A DNA stretch of 64,000 nt from an uncultured Paracoccaceae bacterium (lineage in GTDB: Bacteria; Pseudomonadota; Alphaproteobacteria; Rhodobacterales; Rhodobacteraceae). The position numbers were made by a program, and so were the translations under genes. Under the pieces are notes generated by a model, which made no database searches, was not told the DNA's origin, and was given only the letters and a program-made list of their open reading frames with translations. Location of the stretch: assembly GCA_934500835.1 (NCBI GenBank), contig CAKSTR010000006.1, forward strand, positions 1-64,000. Direction: 5' to 3'. Within the stretch, counting starts at the first letter, position 1; each line of letters opens with the position of its first letter. This document shows, one piece after another, positions 27,225 to 36,590 of this stretch.

Positions 27225-27923
27225 TCAGGCCGAAGCGGTCGTTGCCAGGTCCAGCGAGACGCCGGGGCCCATGGTCGAAGAGATCGAGACCTTCTTGACA
27301 TAGGCGCCCTTGGCCCCCGACGGCTTGGCGCGGGTCACGGCTTCCACGAAGGCGCGCACGTTCTCGGCCAGCTTGTCTTCGCCGAACGAGACCTTGCCGA
27401 TGCCGGCATGGATGACGCCGGCCTTCTCGACCTTGAACTGGACCTCACCGCCCTTGGCGGCTTCGACGGCACCCTTCACGTCCATCGTCACCGTGCCGAC
27501 CTTGGGGTTCGGCATCAGGTTGCGCGGGCCAAGGATCTTGCCCAGACGGCCGACCAGCGGCATCAGGTCCGGGGTGGCGATGCAGCGGTCGAAGTCGATC
27601 TTGCCGGACTGGATGGTTTCCAGCAGGTCTTCGGCGCCGACGATGTCGGCCCCTGCGGCCTTGGCCTCATCGGCTTTCGGACCACGGGCGAAGACGGCGA
27701 CGCGCACGGTCTTGCCGGTGCCGTTCGGCAGCAGGCACACACCGCGGACCATCTGGTCGGCGTGACGCGGATCGACACCCAGGTTCATCGCGATTTCGAC
27801 GGTTTCGTCGAACTTCGCCGAAGCGGCCGATTTCACCAGCTTGACGGCATCTTCAACCGAGAGGTTCGATTTGCCGACGAAGGCTTCCTGAGCCTTGGCG
27901 ATACGCTTTGCGAGTTTTGCCAT
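27225..27923 (-). CDS. rplA: 50S ribosomal protein L1
   Basis: The 232-residue protein carries the L1 signatures [34 protein letters not shown], the [20 protein letters not shown] loop and the [15 protein letters not shown]-terminus. L1 binds 23S rRNA at the mobile E-site stalk and can repress its own operon. It starts 5 bp after rplK and is translationally coupled. Confidence 0.97.
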   Translation of the reverse strand: MAKLAKRIAKAQEAFVGKSNLSVEDAVKLVKSAASAKFDETVEIAMNLGVDPRHADQMVRGVCLLPNGTGKTVRVAVFARGPKADEAKAAGADIVGAEDLLETIQSGKIDFDRCIATPDLMPLVGRLGKILGPRNLMPNPKVGTVTMDVKGAVEAAKGGEVQFKVEKAGVIHAGIGKVSFGEDKLAENVRAFVEAVTRAKPSGAKGAYVKKVSISSTMGPGVSLDLATTASA

Positions 27924-27928
27924 GGTTC

Positions 27929-28381
27929 TCAGCCCTTCACATCGATGCCGCAGGACTTGGCAGAGCCAAGGATGATGTTCATCGCCGATTCAACCGAATT
28001 GGCGTTGAGGTCTTTCATCTTGGTTTCGGCGATCTTGCGGACCTGAGCCACGGTGATCGTGCCGGCAACCTCACGGCCCGGCTTGACCGAACCCTTGGTG
28101 CGGTTGCGCTTGCCTTGCGGCTTCAGACCGGCGGCTTCCTTCACCAGATACGAGGCCGGCGGGGTCTTCAGCTCCATGCTGAAGGACTTGTCGGCGTAGT
28201 AGGTGATGACCGTCGGAGTCGGCGTGCCGGGCGGAAGATCCGCCGACTTCGCGTTGAATTCCTTGACGAAGGCCATGATGTTCAGGCCGCGCTGACCCAG
28301 GGCCGGGCCGACGGGCGGGGACGGGTTCGCCTGACCCGCCTTGATCTGCAGCTTCAGGCTGCCAATAATCTTCTTGGCCAT
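27929..28381 (-). CDS. rplK: 50S ribosomal protein L11
   Basis: The 150-residue product has the proline-rich N-terminal domain [20 protein letters not shown], which is the thiostrepton/EF-G contact region, and a C-terminal rRNA-binding domain with [21 protein letters not shown]11 forms the GTPase-associated centre with the L10/L12 stalk. It begins 90 bp after nusG. Confidence 0.97.
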   Translation of the reverse strand: MAKKIIGSLKLQIKAGQANPSPPVGPALGQRGLNIMAFVKEFNAKSADLPPGTPTPTVITYYADKSFSMELKTPPASYLVKEAAGLKPQGKRNRTKGSVKPGREVAGTITVAQVRKIAETKMKDLNANSVESAMNIILGSAKSCGIDVKG

Positions 28382-28471
28382 CTGGCCTTCTCCTCTTCAC
28401 AGCGCCATCTGGCGCGGTTTAGTGGTGCGGTCCGCTTCCCCGAAGGGCCGCTCGCCTTCCACACGCTTCGC

Positions 28472-29008
28472 CTAGAGCTCTTTCGAGACCTGGGTGAATT
28501 CCAGTTCGACGGGCGTCGCCCGCCCGAAGATCGAGACCGAGACCTTCAGGCGGCTGTGCGCCTCGTCCACTTCCTCGACCATGCCATCGAAGCCCTCGAA
28601 GGGCCCGTCGGTGACCTTGACCTTCTCGCCGATGTCGAAGCGGATCAGGTTGCGCGGCTGCGCCTCGCCGCCTTCGACGCTGCGGTTCAGCATCGTGTTC
28701 ACTTCGGCATCCCGCATCGGCATCGGCTTGCCCTGCGGACCAAGGAAGCCGGTGACGCGGTTGATCGACGAGATCAGGTGGTAGCCACGGTTCGACATTT
28801 CCATGTGGACCAGCACATAGCCCGGCATGAACCGCCGCTCCGAGGTCACCTTCTTGCCGCGGCGCACCTCGATCACCTCTTCGGTGGGCACCAGCACCTC
28901 GTCGATCTCTTCCTGCAGACCGGCGTCTTCCACGGCAGTCTTGATCTGTTCGGCAATCTTCTTCTCGAAATTCGAGAGGACGCTTACCGAATACCAGCGC
29001 TTTGCCAT
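28472..29008 (-). CDS. nusG: Transcription termination/antitermination factor NusG
   Basis: NusG binds the RNA polymerase clamp, suppresses pausing and links to Rho and to S10. The 178-residue protein has the NGN domain (RWYSVSVLSNFEKKIAEQI; FMPGYVLVHMEM) and the C-terminal KOW domain (GEKVKVTDGPFEGFDGMVEEV). The ATG at 29008 gives M-A-K-R-W; an in-frame TTG two codons earlier is ignored. It lies 178 bp downstream of secE, beyond a terminator-like hairpin, so it may have a separate promoter. Confidence 0.96.
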   Translation of the reverse strand: MAKRWYSVSVLSNFEKKIAEQIKTAVEDAGLQEEIDEVLVPTEEVIEVRRGKKVTSERRFMPGYVLVHMEMSNRGYHLISSINRVTGFLGPQGKPMPMRDAEVNTMLNRSVEGGEAQPRNLIRFDIGEKVKVTDGPFEGFDGMVEEVDEAHSRLKVSVSIFGRATPVELEFTQVSKEL

Positions 29009-29065
29009 GGCCAAACTTCACCTTCTGCCTTGCGGGACCGGATCGCCCCGTCGTCTTTGCCCGGA

Positions 29066-29100
29066 ACAAAAAACAGCGCGCACCCCGAATCGATGCGCGC
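29066..29100 (-). terminator. Intrinsic terminator-like element between secE and nusG
   Basis: On the minus strand GCGCGCA (29100-29094) and TGCGCGC (29082-29076) form a 7-bp GC stem with an 11-nt loop, then TG and six T. It lies 87 bp after the secE stop. The secE-nusG pair is usually cotranscribed, so this would reduce or end read-through. Confidence 0.65.
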
Positions 29101-29186
29101 CGGTTGTCCTTTGGTTGGCCCGGGGATTATCCCGTGCCGGCCGATTGTTCAAGGGGCAAGCGCGGGTCGGGTCGTGCCTTTGGCCG

Positions 29187-29378
29187 TCAGGCGCCGAAGA
29201 TCAGCCGCAGCCCGGTGCGGATCCCCAGATCCACCAGGCTGAAGAAGGTCGAGGCAAGCGCGGCCATGATGAAGACCATCACCGTGGTGAGCATCACTTC
29301 GCGGCGGGTCGGCCAGACAACCTTGGCAACCTCGCTGCGGACCTGCTGCATGAACTGAAGGGGGTTGGTGCGGGCCAT
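29187..29378 (-). CDS. secE: Preprotein translocase subunit SecE
   Basis: The 63-residue single-span protein has the SecE signature QQVRSEVAKVVWPTRREVMLT followed by a membrane helix (VMVFIMAALASTFFSLVDLGI) and the GLRLIFG end. SecE clamps SecY in the translocon. The ATG at 29378 fits the family length; the frame is open further upstream without coding features. In typical relatives tRNA-Trp and tuf lie immediately upstream; here they are 29 kb away. Confidence 0.95.
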   Translation of the reverse strand: MARTNPLQFMQQVRSEVAKVVWPTRREVMLTTVMVFIMAALASTFFSLVDLGIRTGLRLIFGA

Positions 29379-29568
29379 GGGCTTTCGGACTTTCAGGATT
29401 CCGGGGTCCGGGCGGACATACGGAATGCCGCGGCAGATTTCAAGCGCCCTTGCCCACCTCAGCCCCGCCGGCGGCACGGGGCTTCTGCGCCCCTACAAGA
29501 TCCAAAGCGCAGGAACGGCCCCGAGGCAAGGGGCCGGCCTGTCGCCGATCCATGTCCTGCAGCCAGGG

Positions 29569-29955
29569 TCAGCCCTCGACGTTCACTAGGGACAGGGCCG
29601 CGCGACGGAAGGTGGCCATGATCTGCGAGCATTGCGGCTGCGGCACGCCGGTTTCCATCATGGCGCGCTCCATCAGCTGCAGCCAGTCTTCGGCGTCCTG
29701 CGCGCGGATCTCCACATGGTCGTGGATTTCGCGCAGGTTCATGTGGCCGTGCTTTTCATGATAATAGCGCCGGCCGCCGAAGAAGCCCGAGAGAAAGTCG
29801 AACTGTTCGGGCCGGACATGCGAAAGGCCGTGGCCCTTCAGATGCATCTCCATGATGGTGCGGCCCTGCGTCTCGGTCTCGATCAGGTCGTAGAAGCGTT
29901 CGACCAGGGCATGGACGACCGGCTCTCCGCCGATACGGTCGATCATGGTCTGCAT
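29569..29955 (-). CDS. Group II truncated haemoglobin
   Basis: The 128-residue protein aligns by eye with trHbO-type globins: GGRRYYHEKHG near residues 60-70 (CD/E region with tyrosines), proximal His at about residue 78 in LREIHDH, and the group II-defining Trp at about residue 91 in DAEDWLQLM. Such globins bind O2 tightly and can act in oxygen delivery or redox/NO chemistry. It lies at the inner edge of island 2 beside three O2-dependent steps (Tmm, DmmABC and possibly others), but a functional link is inference. GGGAGGGC precedes the ATG. Confidence 0.85.
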   Translation of the reverse strand: MQTMIDRIGGEPVVHALVERFYDLIETETQGRTIMEMHLKGHGLSHVRPEQFDFLSGFFGGRRYYHEKHGHMNLREIHDHVEIRAQDAEDWLQLMERAMMETGVPQPQCSQIMATFRRAALSLVNVEG

Positions 29956-30170
29956 GTAGTGCCCTCCCGTCTGTGCGGCCGGACACTGGCTCCCGGCCGG
30001 GTTAGCGGCCGCGCCAGCGGCCCGCGCCCGTCCGCCATAGGGGCAGGCGCGTCTGCACCGTCATTACCCGTTCGGCCCAACGGCAAGGCCGCGACATAAT
30101 GCACCAGTCCCGGACGGCAGCCGGCGCCCCCTCATGGTCGGGCACCGGTCTCGCTTTTGCCGGGGTCCCG

Positions 30171-32549
30171 TCAGCTTTGCGGACGGGTCTTCTTCGGATC
30201 GTAGGCCGACAGCGGCACGATCACCGCCGGCAGACGTTTCTGCTGGCCATCCAGCTTGCCGACTTCGATCGCAGTGCCGACCTCGGCATGGGCCACGTCC
30301 ACCCGGGCAAGCGCAATGTTCTTGCCCAGCAGCGGCGAGCGGGTCGAAGAGGTCACCTCTCCGATCTGGGCGCGGCCAATGTGCAGACAATCGCCATGGC
30401 CGACATCGACATTCGAATCGATCTCAAGCCCGACGAACTTGCGGCTTGGATGCTCCTTGCGGCGGATCAGCGCCTCGCGTCCGATGAAATCATCGGTCTT
30501 CGATTTCAGCGGCACGGTGAAACCGATCCCGGCCTCGAACGGGTCGGTCTGGTCGCTGAAATCGTAGCCGGCGAAGATCAGCCCGGCCTCGATCCGGACC
30601 ATGTCCAGCCCGGCAAGACCCATCGGCTTCAGCCCCAGATCGCCGCCATTCTCCCAGACCGCGTCATAGACTGCGGTGCCATCCTTGGGGTGGCAGAAGA
30701 TCTCGAAGCCCAGTTCGCCGGTGTAGCCGGTCCGCGACACCACCACGGGGGCGCCGTTCGGCCCGCCGATACGGCCAACGGTCATACGGAACCAGCCCAG
30801 TTCCTCGATCGTGGGCTGATGCGGCGCGGTCCAGATCATGCGCTTCATGATCTCGCGGCTGTTGGGCCCCTGAACGGCAAGGTTGTGAAGCTGGTCGGTG
30901 CTGTTGCGCACCATGACGTTCAGCCCCAGCTTCTCGCCCTGTTCGCGCAGCCACAGCCCGGAATAGTCGTCCCCGCCGATCCAGCGGAACTGGTCGCGGC
31001 CCAGCCGGAACACGGTGCCGTCATCAATCATGCCGCCGTGCTCATAGCACATCGCGGTATAGACGACCTGGCCCTGGCTCAGCTTCTTCATGTCGCGGGT
31101 GACGCACCATTGCATCAGGGCCTCGGCATCGGGGCCGGTCACCTCGAACTTGCGCAGGGGCGAGAGGTCCATGACCACCGCCGCCTGACGGCAGGCCCAG
31201 TATTCCTCAAGCACGCCGTTCTGCGAATAGACATGCGGCAGCCAGTAGCCCTTGTATTCCTCAAGATACCGCGTCCGTTCCGAGATGCGGGAATGGAAGG
31301 CGGTTTCCTTGGTCATTTTCGGCTCCGATTGCGGCGTGGTTCGGTGGGCGATGGCACGGCTGAACTTTTCCGCACCCGAGTAGGTGCGGACGTGGATGTC
31401 CGACAGGTGCCAGCCATTCGCGGGCGAGGTGTCGTCGGGGCAGGAAGAGTTGACGCAGACGATGTCGGTCAGGGCGCGGAACAGGACATAGTCGCCGGGG
31501 CGGCTCCAGGGTTCGTCGCTGACCAGAACGCCGTGGGCGTCGATGTTGGTGTTGAAGAACAGGTTCACCGCCATCCAGCCAGGGCGCGGATCGACGCCAT
31601 AAGGCTTCAACGCCTTGTTGAAGTTGTCCGAGCAGTTGACATGCCCCGGATAGCCGATGTCGTCGTAATATTTCGACGAGCAGGCCATGGCGAAGGCGTC
31701 ATGCCGGCCCACGGTGTCCTGAACCACCTCGACCAGCGGCACCCAGTCCTGGTCGAAGTATTTCGAATGCAGGCCGGGCGTGGAATAGGCATGGCCCATC
31801 AGCGTGCGGCTGGTGGTAACGTCCAGCGCATGCTGCAGGCCCTTTTCCAGCTTGCGGGCATCGAAGCACTGGAAATCGGTGCATTGCCGGCCATCGACAT
31901 CCAGAATCTGGATATAGTCCCCGGCCTTGACGAAATAGCTTTCCGCCGTGGCGGATTTCACCCGCAGGTCAAGGATCGGATCGGCCAGCGGATCGGGCAG
32001 GTCGTAATGCCCCACCATCCGGGGCTTTGCCCGCTGGATCAGCAGGGTCAGCGGCGTGGCGGTGTCCTGCGCATCCGGCGTCATCGGCAGACCCGGGGCG
32101 GCGACCACCAGCCAGCCCTCGTCCAGCGCGGTGAATTCGGCCCGCGCACCGGCCTTCGTGTCGGGCGCAAAGACGCGGATGGCGCCCGCCTTGCCAAGGT
32201 CGATCTGGCGTGCGCTCAGCCCCCGGCGCAGACGGGCAAGCCCCTCGCCGGCCGCGTCGCCAATGGCCAGAAGCGCCTTCAGCCCTTCGGCCTGCGAGTT
32301 CGGCGCCTGACCAAGAATGGCGGCATCGATTCGGCCATCCTTCGCCGCCGCGACGATCTCGGCCGGCTGGCCGCCTTCGTCATTGATCAGGGTCAGCTTG
32401 TCGCCGGACATCAGTTGCAGCACCTGCGCGCCGCCGCCCGGAATCACATGGCGCTCAAGCCCGTGGTGGCGCGAGACGTTCTGCGGCGTCAGGATACGGC
32501 TGGGCCGCGGCGGCCCCGGGATCACGCTGGGGTAGGGCTGGTCGAGCAT
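30171..32549 (-). CDS. tdm: Trimethylamine N-oxide demethylase (DUF1989 + GcvT domains)
   Basis: Tdm converts TMAO to dimethylamine and formaldehyde, the C1 unit being handed to tetrahydrofolate. The 792-residue protein has the characteristic fusion: a DUF1989 metal-dependent domain (about 200-400) with GRQCTDFQCFD (Asp225 is the candidate catalytic acid; Cys290, 306, 365 and 370 are candidate zinc ligands) and a C-terminal aminomethyltransferase domain (about 425-792) with RTGYTGELGFEIF. Residues 30-190 look like a decayed second DUF1989 copy. The ATG at 32549 has AGAGGGA 6 bp upstream. Neighbouring dmm, tmm and gma/mgs/mgd genes support the assignment. Confidence 0.88.
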   Translation of the reverse strand: MLDQPYPSVIPGPPRPSRILTPQNVSRHHGLERHVIPGGGAQVLQLMSGDKLTLINDEGGQPAEIVAAAKDGRIDAAILGQAPNSQAEGLKALLAIGDAAGEGLARLRRGLSARQIDLGKAGAIRVFAPDTKAGARAEFTALDEGWLVVAAPGLPMTPDAQDTATPLTLLIQRAKPRMVGHYDLPDPLADPILDLRVKSATAESYFVKAGDYIQILDVDGRQCTDFQCFDARKLEKGLQHALDVTTSRTLMGHAYSTPGLHSKYFDQDWVPLVEVVQDTVGRHDAFAMACSSKYYDDIGYPGHVNCSDNFNKALKPYGVDPRPGWMAVNLFFNTNIDAHGVLVSDEPWSRPGDYVLFRALTDIVCVNSSCPDDTSPANGWHLSDIHVRTYSGAEKFSRAIAHRTTPQSEPKMTKETAFHSRISERTRYLEEYKGYWLPHVYSQNGVLEEYWACRQAAVVMDLSPLRKFEVTGPDAEALMQWCVTRDMKKLSQGQVVYTAMCYEHGGMIDDGTVFRLGRDQFRWIGGDDYSGLWLREQGEKLGLNVMVRNSTDQLHNLAVQGPNSREIMKRMIWTAPHQPTIEELGWFRMTVGRIGGPNGAPVVVSRTGYTGELGFEIFCHPKDGTAVYDAVWENGGDLGLKPMGLAGLDMVRIEAGLIFAGYDFSDQTDPFEAGIGFTVPLKSKTDDFIGREALIRRKEHPSRKFVGLEIDSNVDVGHGDCLHIGRAQIGEVTSSTRSPLLGKNIALARVDVAHAEVGTAIEVGKLDGQQKRLPAVIVPLSAYDPKKTRPQS

Positions 32550-32676
32550 CTCGTTCCCTCTGGGCTTTCCCGCGCCGGTCACTTGCGCGGAACTTTAGTG
32601 TAGGTAAAACTTGTTCATCCAAAAGAATATCACCTTGTCCACACGAAACAAGCGCCGTTAAAGCCGGAGGGTCAAA

Positions 32677-33528
32677 TTGCTGTCATTGGGCTTCGGGCTT
32701 GCCGCCGCGTTGTGTTGGGCGCTGCACGACCTTCTGGTGCGCAAACTGACCCATCAATCGGCGATGCTGCCGATGCTGCTGACGGTTCTGGCCGCCGGCA
32801 GCCTTGCGCTGGCTCTGCCGACGCTGCTGATCGGCGGATGGGAACGGATGACCGGCCCCGCGTTATTTTTGGCGGTGCTGGCCGGGGGGCTGTATGTCGC
32901 TGCCTCGGGCGGGCTTTATCAGGCGCTGAACCGGGCACCGGTGCGCATCGTCTCGCCGGTGCTGGGGTCCTTCCCGATGCTGTCTCTGGGGATCGCCGCC
33001 GCCCAGGGGCGTGAGGTTGCCGCGGTCGAATGGCTTGGCGTGATCTCGATCGTCGCCGGCATCGCCTGGGTTGCGTTGACCAGCCGCGATGGCGGCGGCA
33101 CCCTGCGCGGCAGTCTGGCGGCAGCCCTGCTCTGGGCCATCGCCGGGGCGGCCGGCTTTGCGGCGACCTTCGCCGTCAGCCAGGAGGCCGCAAGGCTGGG
33201 CGCCACCTTCCCGTCTATGCTGATCACGCGGGTGACGGCGGGCTTCTGCACCCTTGCCCTGGGGCTGGCCTTCCGGTCGATCCGCCCCGCGCCCGCCACG
33301 CTGCCCTTCCTGGTCGGCATGGGGTGCCTTGATGCCCTGGCGCTTGGGCTGGTGACCGCCTCGGCCGCCCTGCCCCACCCCGAATATGCCGCCGTTTCCT
33401 CGGCCCTGTTCGGGGTGCTGACCATCCTCCTGGCCTGGCGCATCCTGGGGGAGCGGGTCGCACCGCTGCAATGGCTGGGCATCGTCGCCGTCTTTGGCGG
33501 CATCGCTGTGCTGTCACTGCAGGGCTAG
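32677..33528 (+). CDS. DMT-superfamily (EamA) transporter
   Basis: The 283-residue protein has about ten membrane segments in two EamA repeats (first LGFGLAAALCWALHDLLVRK; second SLAAALLWAIAGAAGFA; end GIVAVFGGIAVLSL). A TTG start is preferred because GGAGG stands 6 bp before it and the protein begins directly with the first helix. It is divergent from tdm with 127 bp between the starts and runs tail to tail into the GlxA/AraC gene. It might export or import a methylated amine or an intermediate, but no substrate is readable. Confidence 0.78.
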   Translation: MLSLGFGLAAALCWALHDLLVRKLTHQSAMLPMLLTVLAAGSLALALPTLLIGGWERMTGPALFLAVLAGGLYVAASGGLYQALNRAPVRIVSPVLGSFPMLSLGIAAAQGREVAAVEWLGVISIVAGIAWVALTSRDGGGTLRGSLAAALLWAIAGAAGFAATFAVSQEAARLGATFPSMLITRVTAGFCTLALGLAFRSIRPAPATLPFLVGMGCLDALALGLVTASAALPHPEYAAVSSALFGVLTILLAWRILGERVAPLQWLGIVAVFGGIAVLSLQG

Positions 33529-33530
33529 GA

Positions 33531-34544
33531 CTATTCCGCCGCCTCGACCCGCGGGGCGGACATGCGCGACTGCCGGTGGGACAGGGTCAGCCGGCGTTCA
33601 TCCTTGGGCGAGACGCCGAACAGTTCGGTATAATGCCGGATCATCGGGCTTGAGGTCATGTAGCCGACCGAGGCGGCGATCTCGCGCAGGGAGTCGTTGG
33701 AGTAGAGCACCCGCTGCCGTGCCTTCATCAGCCGCAGGTGGTGATAGTAGCGCAGCGGGCTCTGCCCGGTCTCGCGCTTGAAAAGCCGCTCGAAATGCCG
33801 GCCCGACAGGCCGACGGCCGAAGCGACATCGGGGATGCGCAGCGGGTCTTCGACATGTGTCTCGAACAGGCGGATCGCATCGCGGATCGGCGGCGGCAGG
33901 CTGTCCGCCGTCGACCCGGCCCGGGCCACCGGCACCTTCTGGCTGGCATCGGCATCGCGCACGAAGGGGTGCTGGAACCAGCAGGCCACCTCGGTCATGC
34001 AGTCGCGGCCCAGCCGGTCCTCGATCAGCCGCAGCATCAGGTCGAAAACCGCGCCCGCGCCCGAGACGGTATTGCGGCGGCGGTCGCAGAGGATCGTCGA
34101 TTCCGACGCGGTGACATTCGGGAATTCGGCCTTGAAGGCGGCTTCATAGCACCAGTGGACCGAACAGCCCCGCCCCTCCATCAGCCCGGTCCGGGCCAGG
34201 GGAAAGATGCCGCCGGAAAAGGCGCCAAGGGTGATGCCGGTGCGCTCCAGCCAGCGCAGCCGCGCCGGGCTGCGGCGCGGATCGGCGAATTCGGCCGTTG
34301 GTGGCGCCAGCAGGTAAAGATGGTCCAGCCCGTCGGTTTCCAGCAGCGTCTCATCCGGGTCAAAGCCGATCTCGGCCGAGGATCTGACCGGGGCCGAGGT
34401 CTCGGCCACCAGCCGCCAGACGAATTCGCGGCGGCCGGTGATCTCGTTTGCGGCGCGCAGGGGTTCGATGGCCGAGGTCAGGCAGGCCATCGGGAAGCCC
34501 GGGAACATCAGGAAACCAAGCCGAAGGGGCGCCGCCTGTCCCAT
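33531..34544 (-). CDS. GlxA-family AraC transcriptional regulator
   Basis: The 337-residue protein has an N-terminal DJ-1/PfpI-like domain (LGFLMFPGFPMACLTSAIEPL; GAFSGGIFPLARTGLM) and a C-terminal AraC double helix-turn-helix (residues about 220-325: IPDVASAVGLSGRHFERLFK and LREIAASVGYMTSSPMIRHY). Members of this group such as GbdR and CdhR sense glycine betaine or carnitine. Its start lies 3 bp after the dmmC stop, so it is probably the last gene of the dmmDABC operon and the likely activator of methylamine genes. The ligand is unproven. Confidence 0.88.
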   Translation of the reverse strand: MGQAAPLRLGFLMFPGFPMACLTSAIEPLRAANEITGRREFVWRLVAETSAPVRSSAEIGFDPDETLLETDGLDHLYLLAPPTAEFADPRRSPARLRWLERTGITLGAFSGGIFPLARTGLMEGRGCSVHWCYEAAFKAEFPNVTASESTILCDRRRNTVSGAGAVFDLMLRLIEDRLGRDCMTEVACWFQHPFVRDADASQKVPVARAGSTADSLPPPIRDAIRLFETHVEDPLRIPDVASAVGLSGRHFERLFKRETGQSPLRYYHHLRLMKARQRVLYSNDSLREIAASVGYMTSSPMIRHYTELFGVSPKDERRLTLSHRQSRMSAPRVEAAE

Positions 34545-34547
34545 CGG

Positions 34548-35618
34548 TCAGTCTTCAGGCCACCAGCCGGGCGAGGTGGGCGCGCCGTCGTCGTATTTCG
34601 ACAGCCATTCCACCATCGCCGGGCGGTTGCGGATGAAGCCCTTGTAGGTTGCCAGCTCTTCCGGCACGTCGCGCACCACGCGGTGCAGGCGGCGGCCCCA
34701 TTTCGGCACCGAGACGATCTCGTCGAACGAGGCCAGATAGCAGCGGATGTCGAAGGCAATCGCGTTCGAGCGCGGCAGGCGGTAAAGCGTCTGCAACTCC
34801 ACCCGCAGATGCTGTTTCTGGCCAAGGTTCTCTTGCGTCAGCGAGGTCTTGGTCGGTCCCCACTTCGGATAGGTCTCGGGCGCGGTGTCCAGCAACGGGT
34901 TGACCGTCATCGTCCAGTTGAACCGTCGGACGGGGGCACCATGCTGCAGCTTCAGCAGGAACTTCAGCGCGCGGTCGAAGATGCCCATGTCATGCGCCAG
35001 GGGAACCGGGGCGTGCCATTCGTGGAAGCTCATCCCCACGTCGAAATCGACCGACCAGTCGGCCTGCGAGGTGGCGATCCCGGCATCCATCCACAGCGTG
35101 CCTTCGCGTTCGTCCTGCAGGGTGAAATCGCCCTGGGTCTGGCGCGTGATGTATTCGAACGGGCCGTAGGGCAGCGTCGATTCGTCCATGAAGGTGAAGC
35201 TGTGGTCGATCCCCAGCGGGCGGTTGATCCAGCGCCAGCGGTTGCCGTTCTTCTCAAGGCTGAACCACTGGGGGTATTCCTTCGCCTTGGTCTCCATGAT
35301 GAGTTCCAGAAGATCCCATCCGGCCAGCGTCATATGCGGCAGGCTCTGGCAGCGCAGCGGGTCATCCGCCAGCACCTTGGCGCGGTCGATCATCTCGGCG
35401 ACGTAATGTTCATCGACGTCGAAGATATGCTCGAAGACCGTGCCCTTCCGGCCCGGGACATGCGGCTCCATGTTGACCGAATACATGTAGTCGTCACGGT
35501 CGAACGGGAAGGGGAAGCGCCGGATGTTCTGGGGCGAGTTCCGGTAGGTGAAGTCATCCCGGAACGTCTCGTCCCGGAAGAAGTCGTTGAAGGCGCCGGG
35601 TTTGAAATCAAGGCTCAT
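34548..35618 (-). CDS. dmmC: Dimethylamine monooxygenase, heme-binding DUF3445 subunit (HODM alpha type)
   Basis: The 356-residue protein belongs to the DUF3445/heme-dependent oxidative N-demethylase alpha family, which oxidises dimethylamine to methylamine and formaldehyde. Recognisable segments are NIRRFPFPFDRDDYMYSVNM, IDHSFTFMDESTLPYGPFEY and the C-terminal DIRCYLASFDEIVSVPKWG, followed by an Arg-rich stretch. The gene order dmmD-dmmA-dmmB-dmmC matches the described dmmDABC operon, which is the basis for the letter. AGGAG lies 6-7 bp before the ATG. The next gene, the GlxA-type regulator, begins 3 bp later. Confidence 0.88.
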   Translation of the reverse strand: MSLDFKPGAFNDFFRDETFRDDFTYRNSPQNIRRFPFPFDRDDYMYSVNMEPHVPGRKGTVFEHIFDVDEHYVAEMIDRAKVLADDPLRCQSLPHMTLAGWDLLELIMETKAKEYPQWFSLEKNGNRWRWINRPLGIDHSFTFMDESTLPYGPFEYITRQTQGDFTLQDEREGTLWMDAGIATSQADWSVDFDVGMSFHEWHAPVPLAHDMGIFDRALKFLLKLQHGAPVRRFNWTMTVNPLLDTAPETYPKWGPTKTSLTQENLGQKQHLRVELQTLYRLPRSNAIAFDIRCYLASFDEIVSVPKWGRRLHRVVRDVPEELATYKGFIRNRPAMVEWLSKYDDGAPTSPGWWPED

Positions 35619-35627
35619 TCTGATCTC

Positions 35628-36590
35628 CTAGCGGTCAATGACAAGGGTCTTGCCCTCGAAGCGGCTTACGCAGGGCATGATCTTGGTGTTCGCCGCCTTC
35701 TCTTCCGGCGTCAGCCAATGATCCCGGTGCAGGATGGTGCCGTCGCATTTCAGCACATTGGTCTCGCATTGCCCGCAGGCGCCGCCCCGGCAAAGATAGG
35801 GGGCATCGACCCCCGCCGCCTCAATCGCCTCTAGCAGCGACTGCGTGGGACCGACGGTGATGGTCTTGCCAGAGGCGGCAAGCTGCACGTCAAAGGGTTT
35901 GCCGGTGCCGGGGGCGATGAATTCTTCCGAATGCAGCGCCTGTTTCGGCCAGCCCATCTTTTCTGCGGTATCCAGAACCCAGGCGATCATGCCCTTGGGG
36001 CCGCAGACATAGAGATGCGTGCCGATCGGCTGTGTCGCAAGGATGCGGCGCAGGTCGATCTGCTGCTTTTCCTCGTCGAAATAGCAGTGCACGCGGTCGG
36101 AATGCGCCTCGGTCAGCCGGTCCATATAGGCGCCAAGCGCGCGGTTGCGGGCGGCGTAATGCATTTCCCACCGGCCGCCCTGGCGGGTCAGCTGTGCCAC
36201 CTGGGCAAGGAACGGCGTGATGCCGATGCCGCCGACGATCATCAGGTGCTTCTTCGCGCGGGTATCCAGCCCGAACAGGTTGACCGGATGCGAGATCACC
36301 ATCTCCATCCCCGGCTTCACGTGGCGATGCATGAACAGCGAACCGCCCCGGCCCTGATCGTCACGCCGGACCGAAATCTCGTAGCCCGTGATGTCCGAAG
36401 GGTCGGACATCAGCGAATAGGGGTTCAGCCGGCGGGTGCCGTGATCATCCATCTCGACCACGGTATGCGCGCCGCCGGAAAAGGCCGGCAACTCGGATCC
36501 GTCGCGGCTGACAAAGCGGAAACGGGTGATGAGTTCGTTGACCGGGACGACTTCCTCGACGCGGACATTCAGCTTGGCGACGCCGCTCAT
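35628..36590 (-). CDS. dmmB: Dimethylamine monooxygenase reductase subunit (FMN, 2Fe-2S)
   Basis: The 320-residue protein has the phthalate-dioxygenase-reductase layout: a flavin-binding barrel with RRLNPYSLMSDP (RxYS-type FMN motif) around residues 53-64, an NAD-binding domain with IVGGIGITPFL around 118-128 and YVCGPKGM around 194-201, and a C-terminal plant-type ferredoxin with ligands Cys267, Cys272, Cys275 and Cys307. It passes electrons from NAD(P)H to the heme subunit. Its ATG overlaps the dmmA stop by 4 bp and it ends 9 bp before dmmC. Confidence 0.9.
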   Translation of the reverse strand: MSGVAKLNVRVEEVVPVNELITRFRFVSRDGSELPAFSGGAHTVVEMDDHGTRRLNPYSLMSDPSDITGYEISVRRDDQGRGGSLFMHRHVKPGMEMVISHPVNLFGLDTRAKKHLMIVGGIGITPFLAQVAQLTRQGGRWEMHYAARNRALGAYMDRLTEAHSDRVHCYFDEEKQQIDLRRILATQPIGTHLYVCGPKGMIAWVLDTAEKMGWPKQALHSEEFIAPGTGKPFDVQLAASGKTITVGPTQSLLEAIEAAGVDAPYLCRGGACGQCETNVLKCDGTILHRDHWLTPEEKAANTKIMPCVSRFEGKTLVIDR

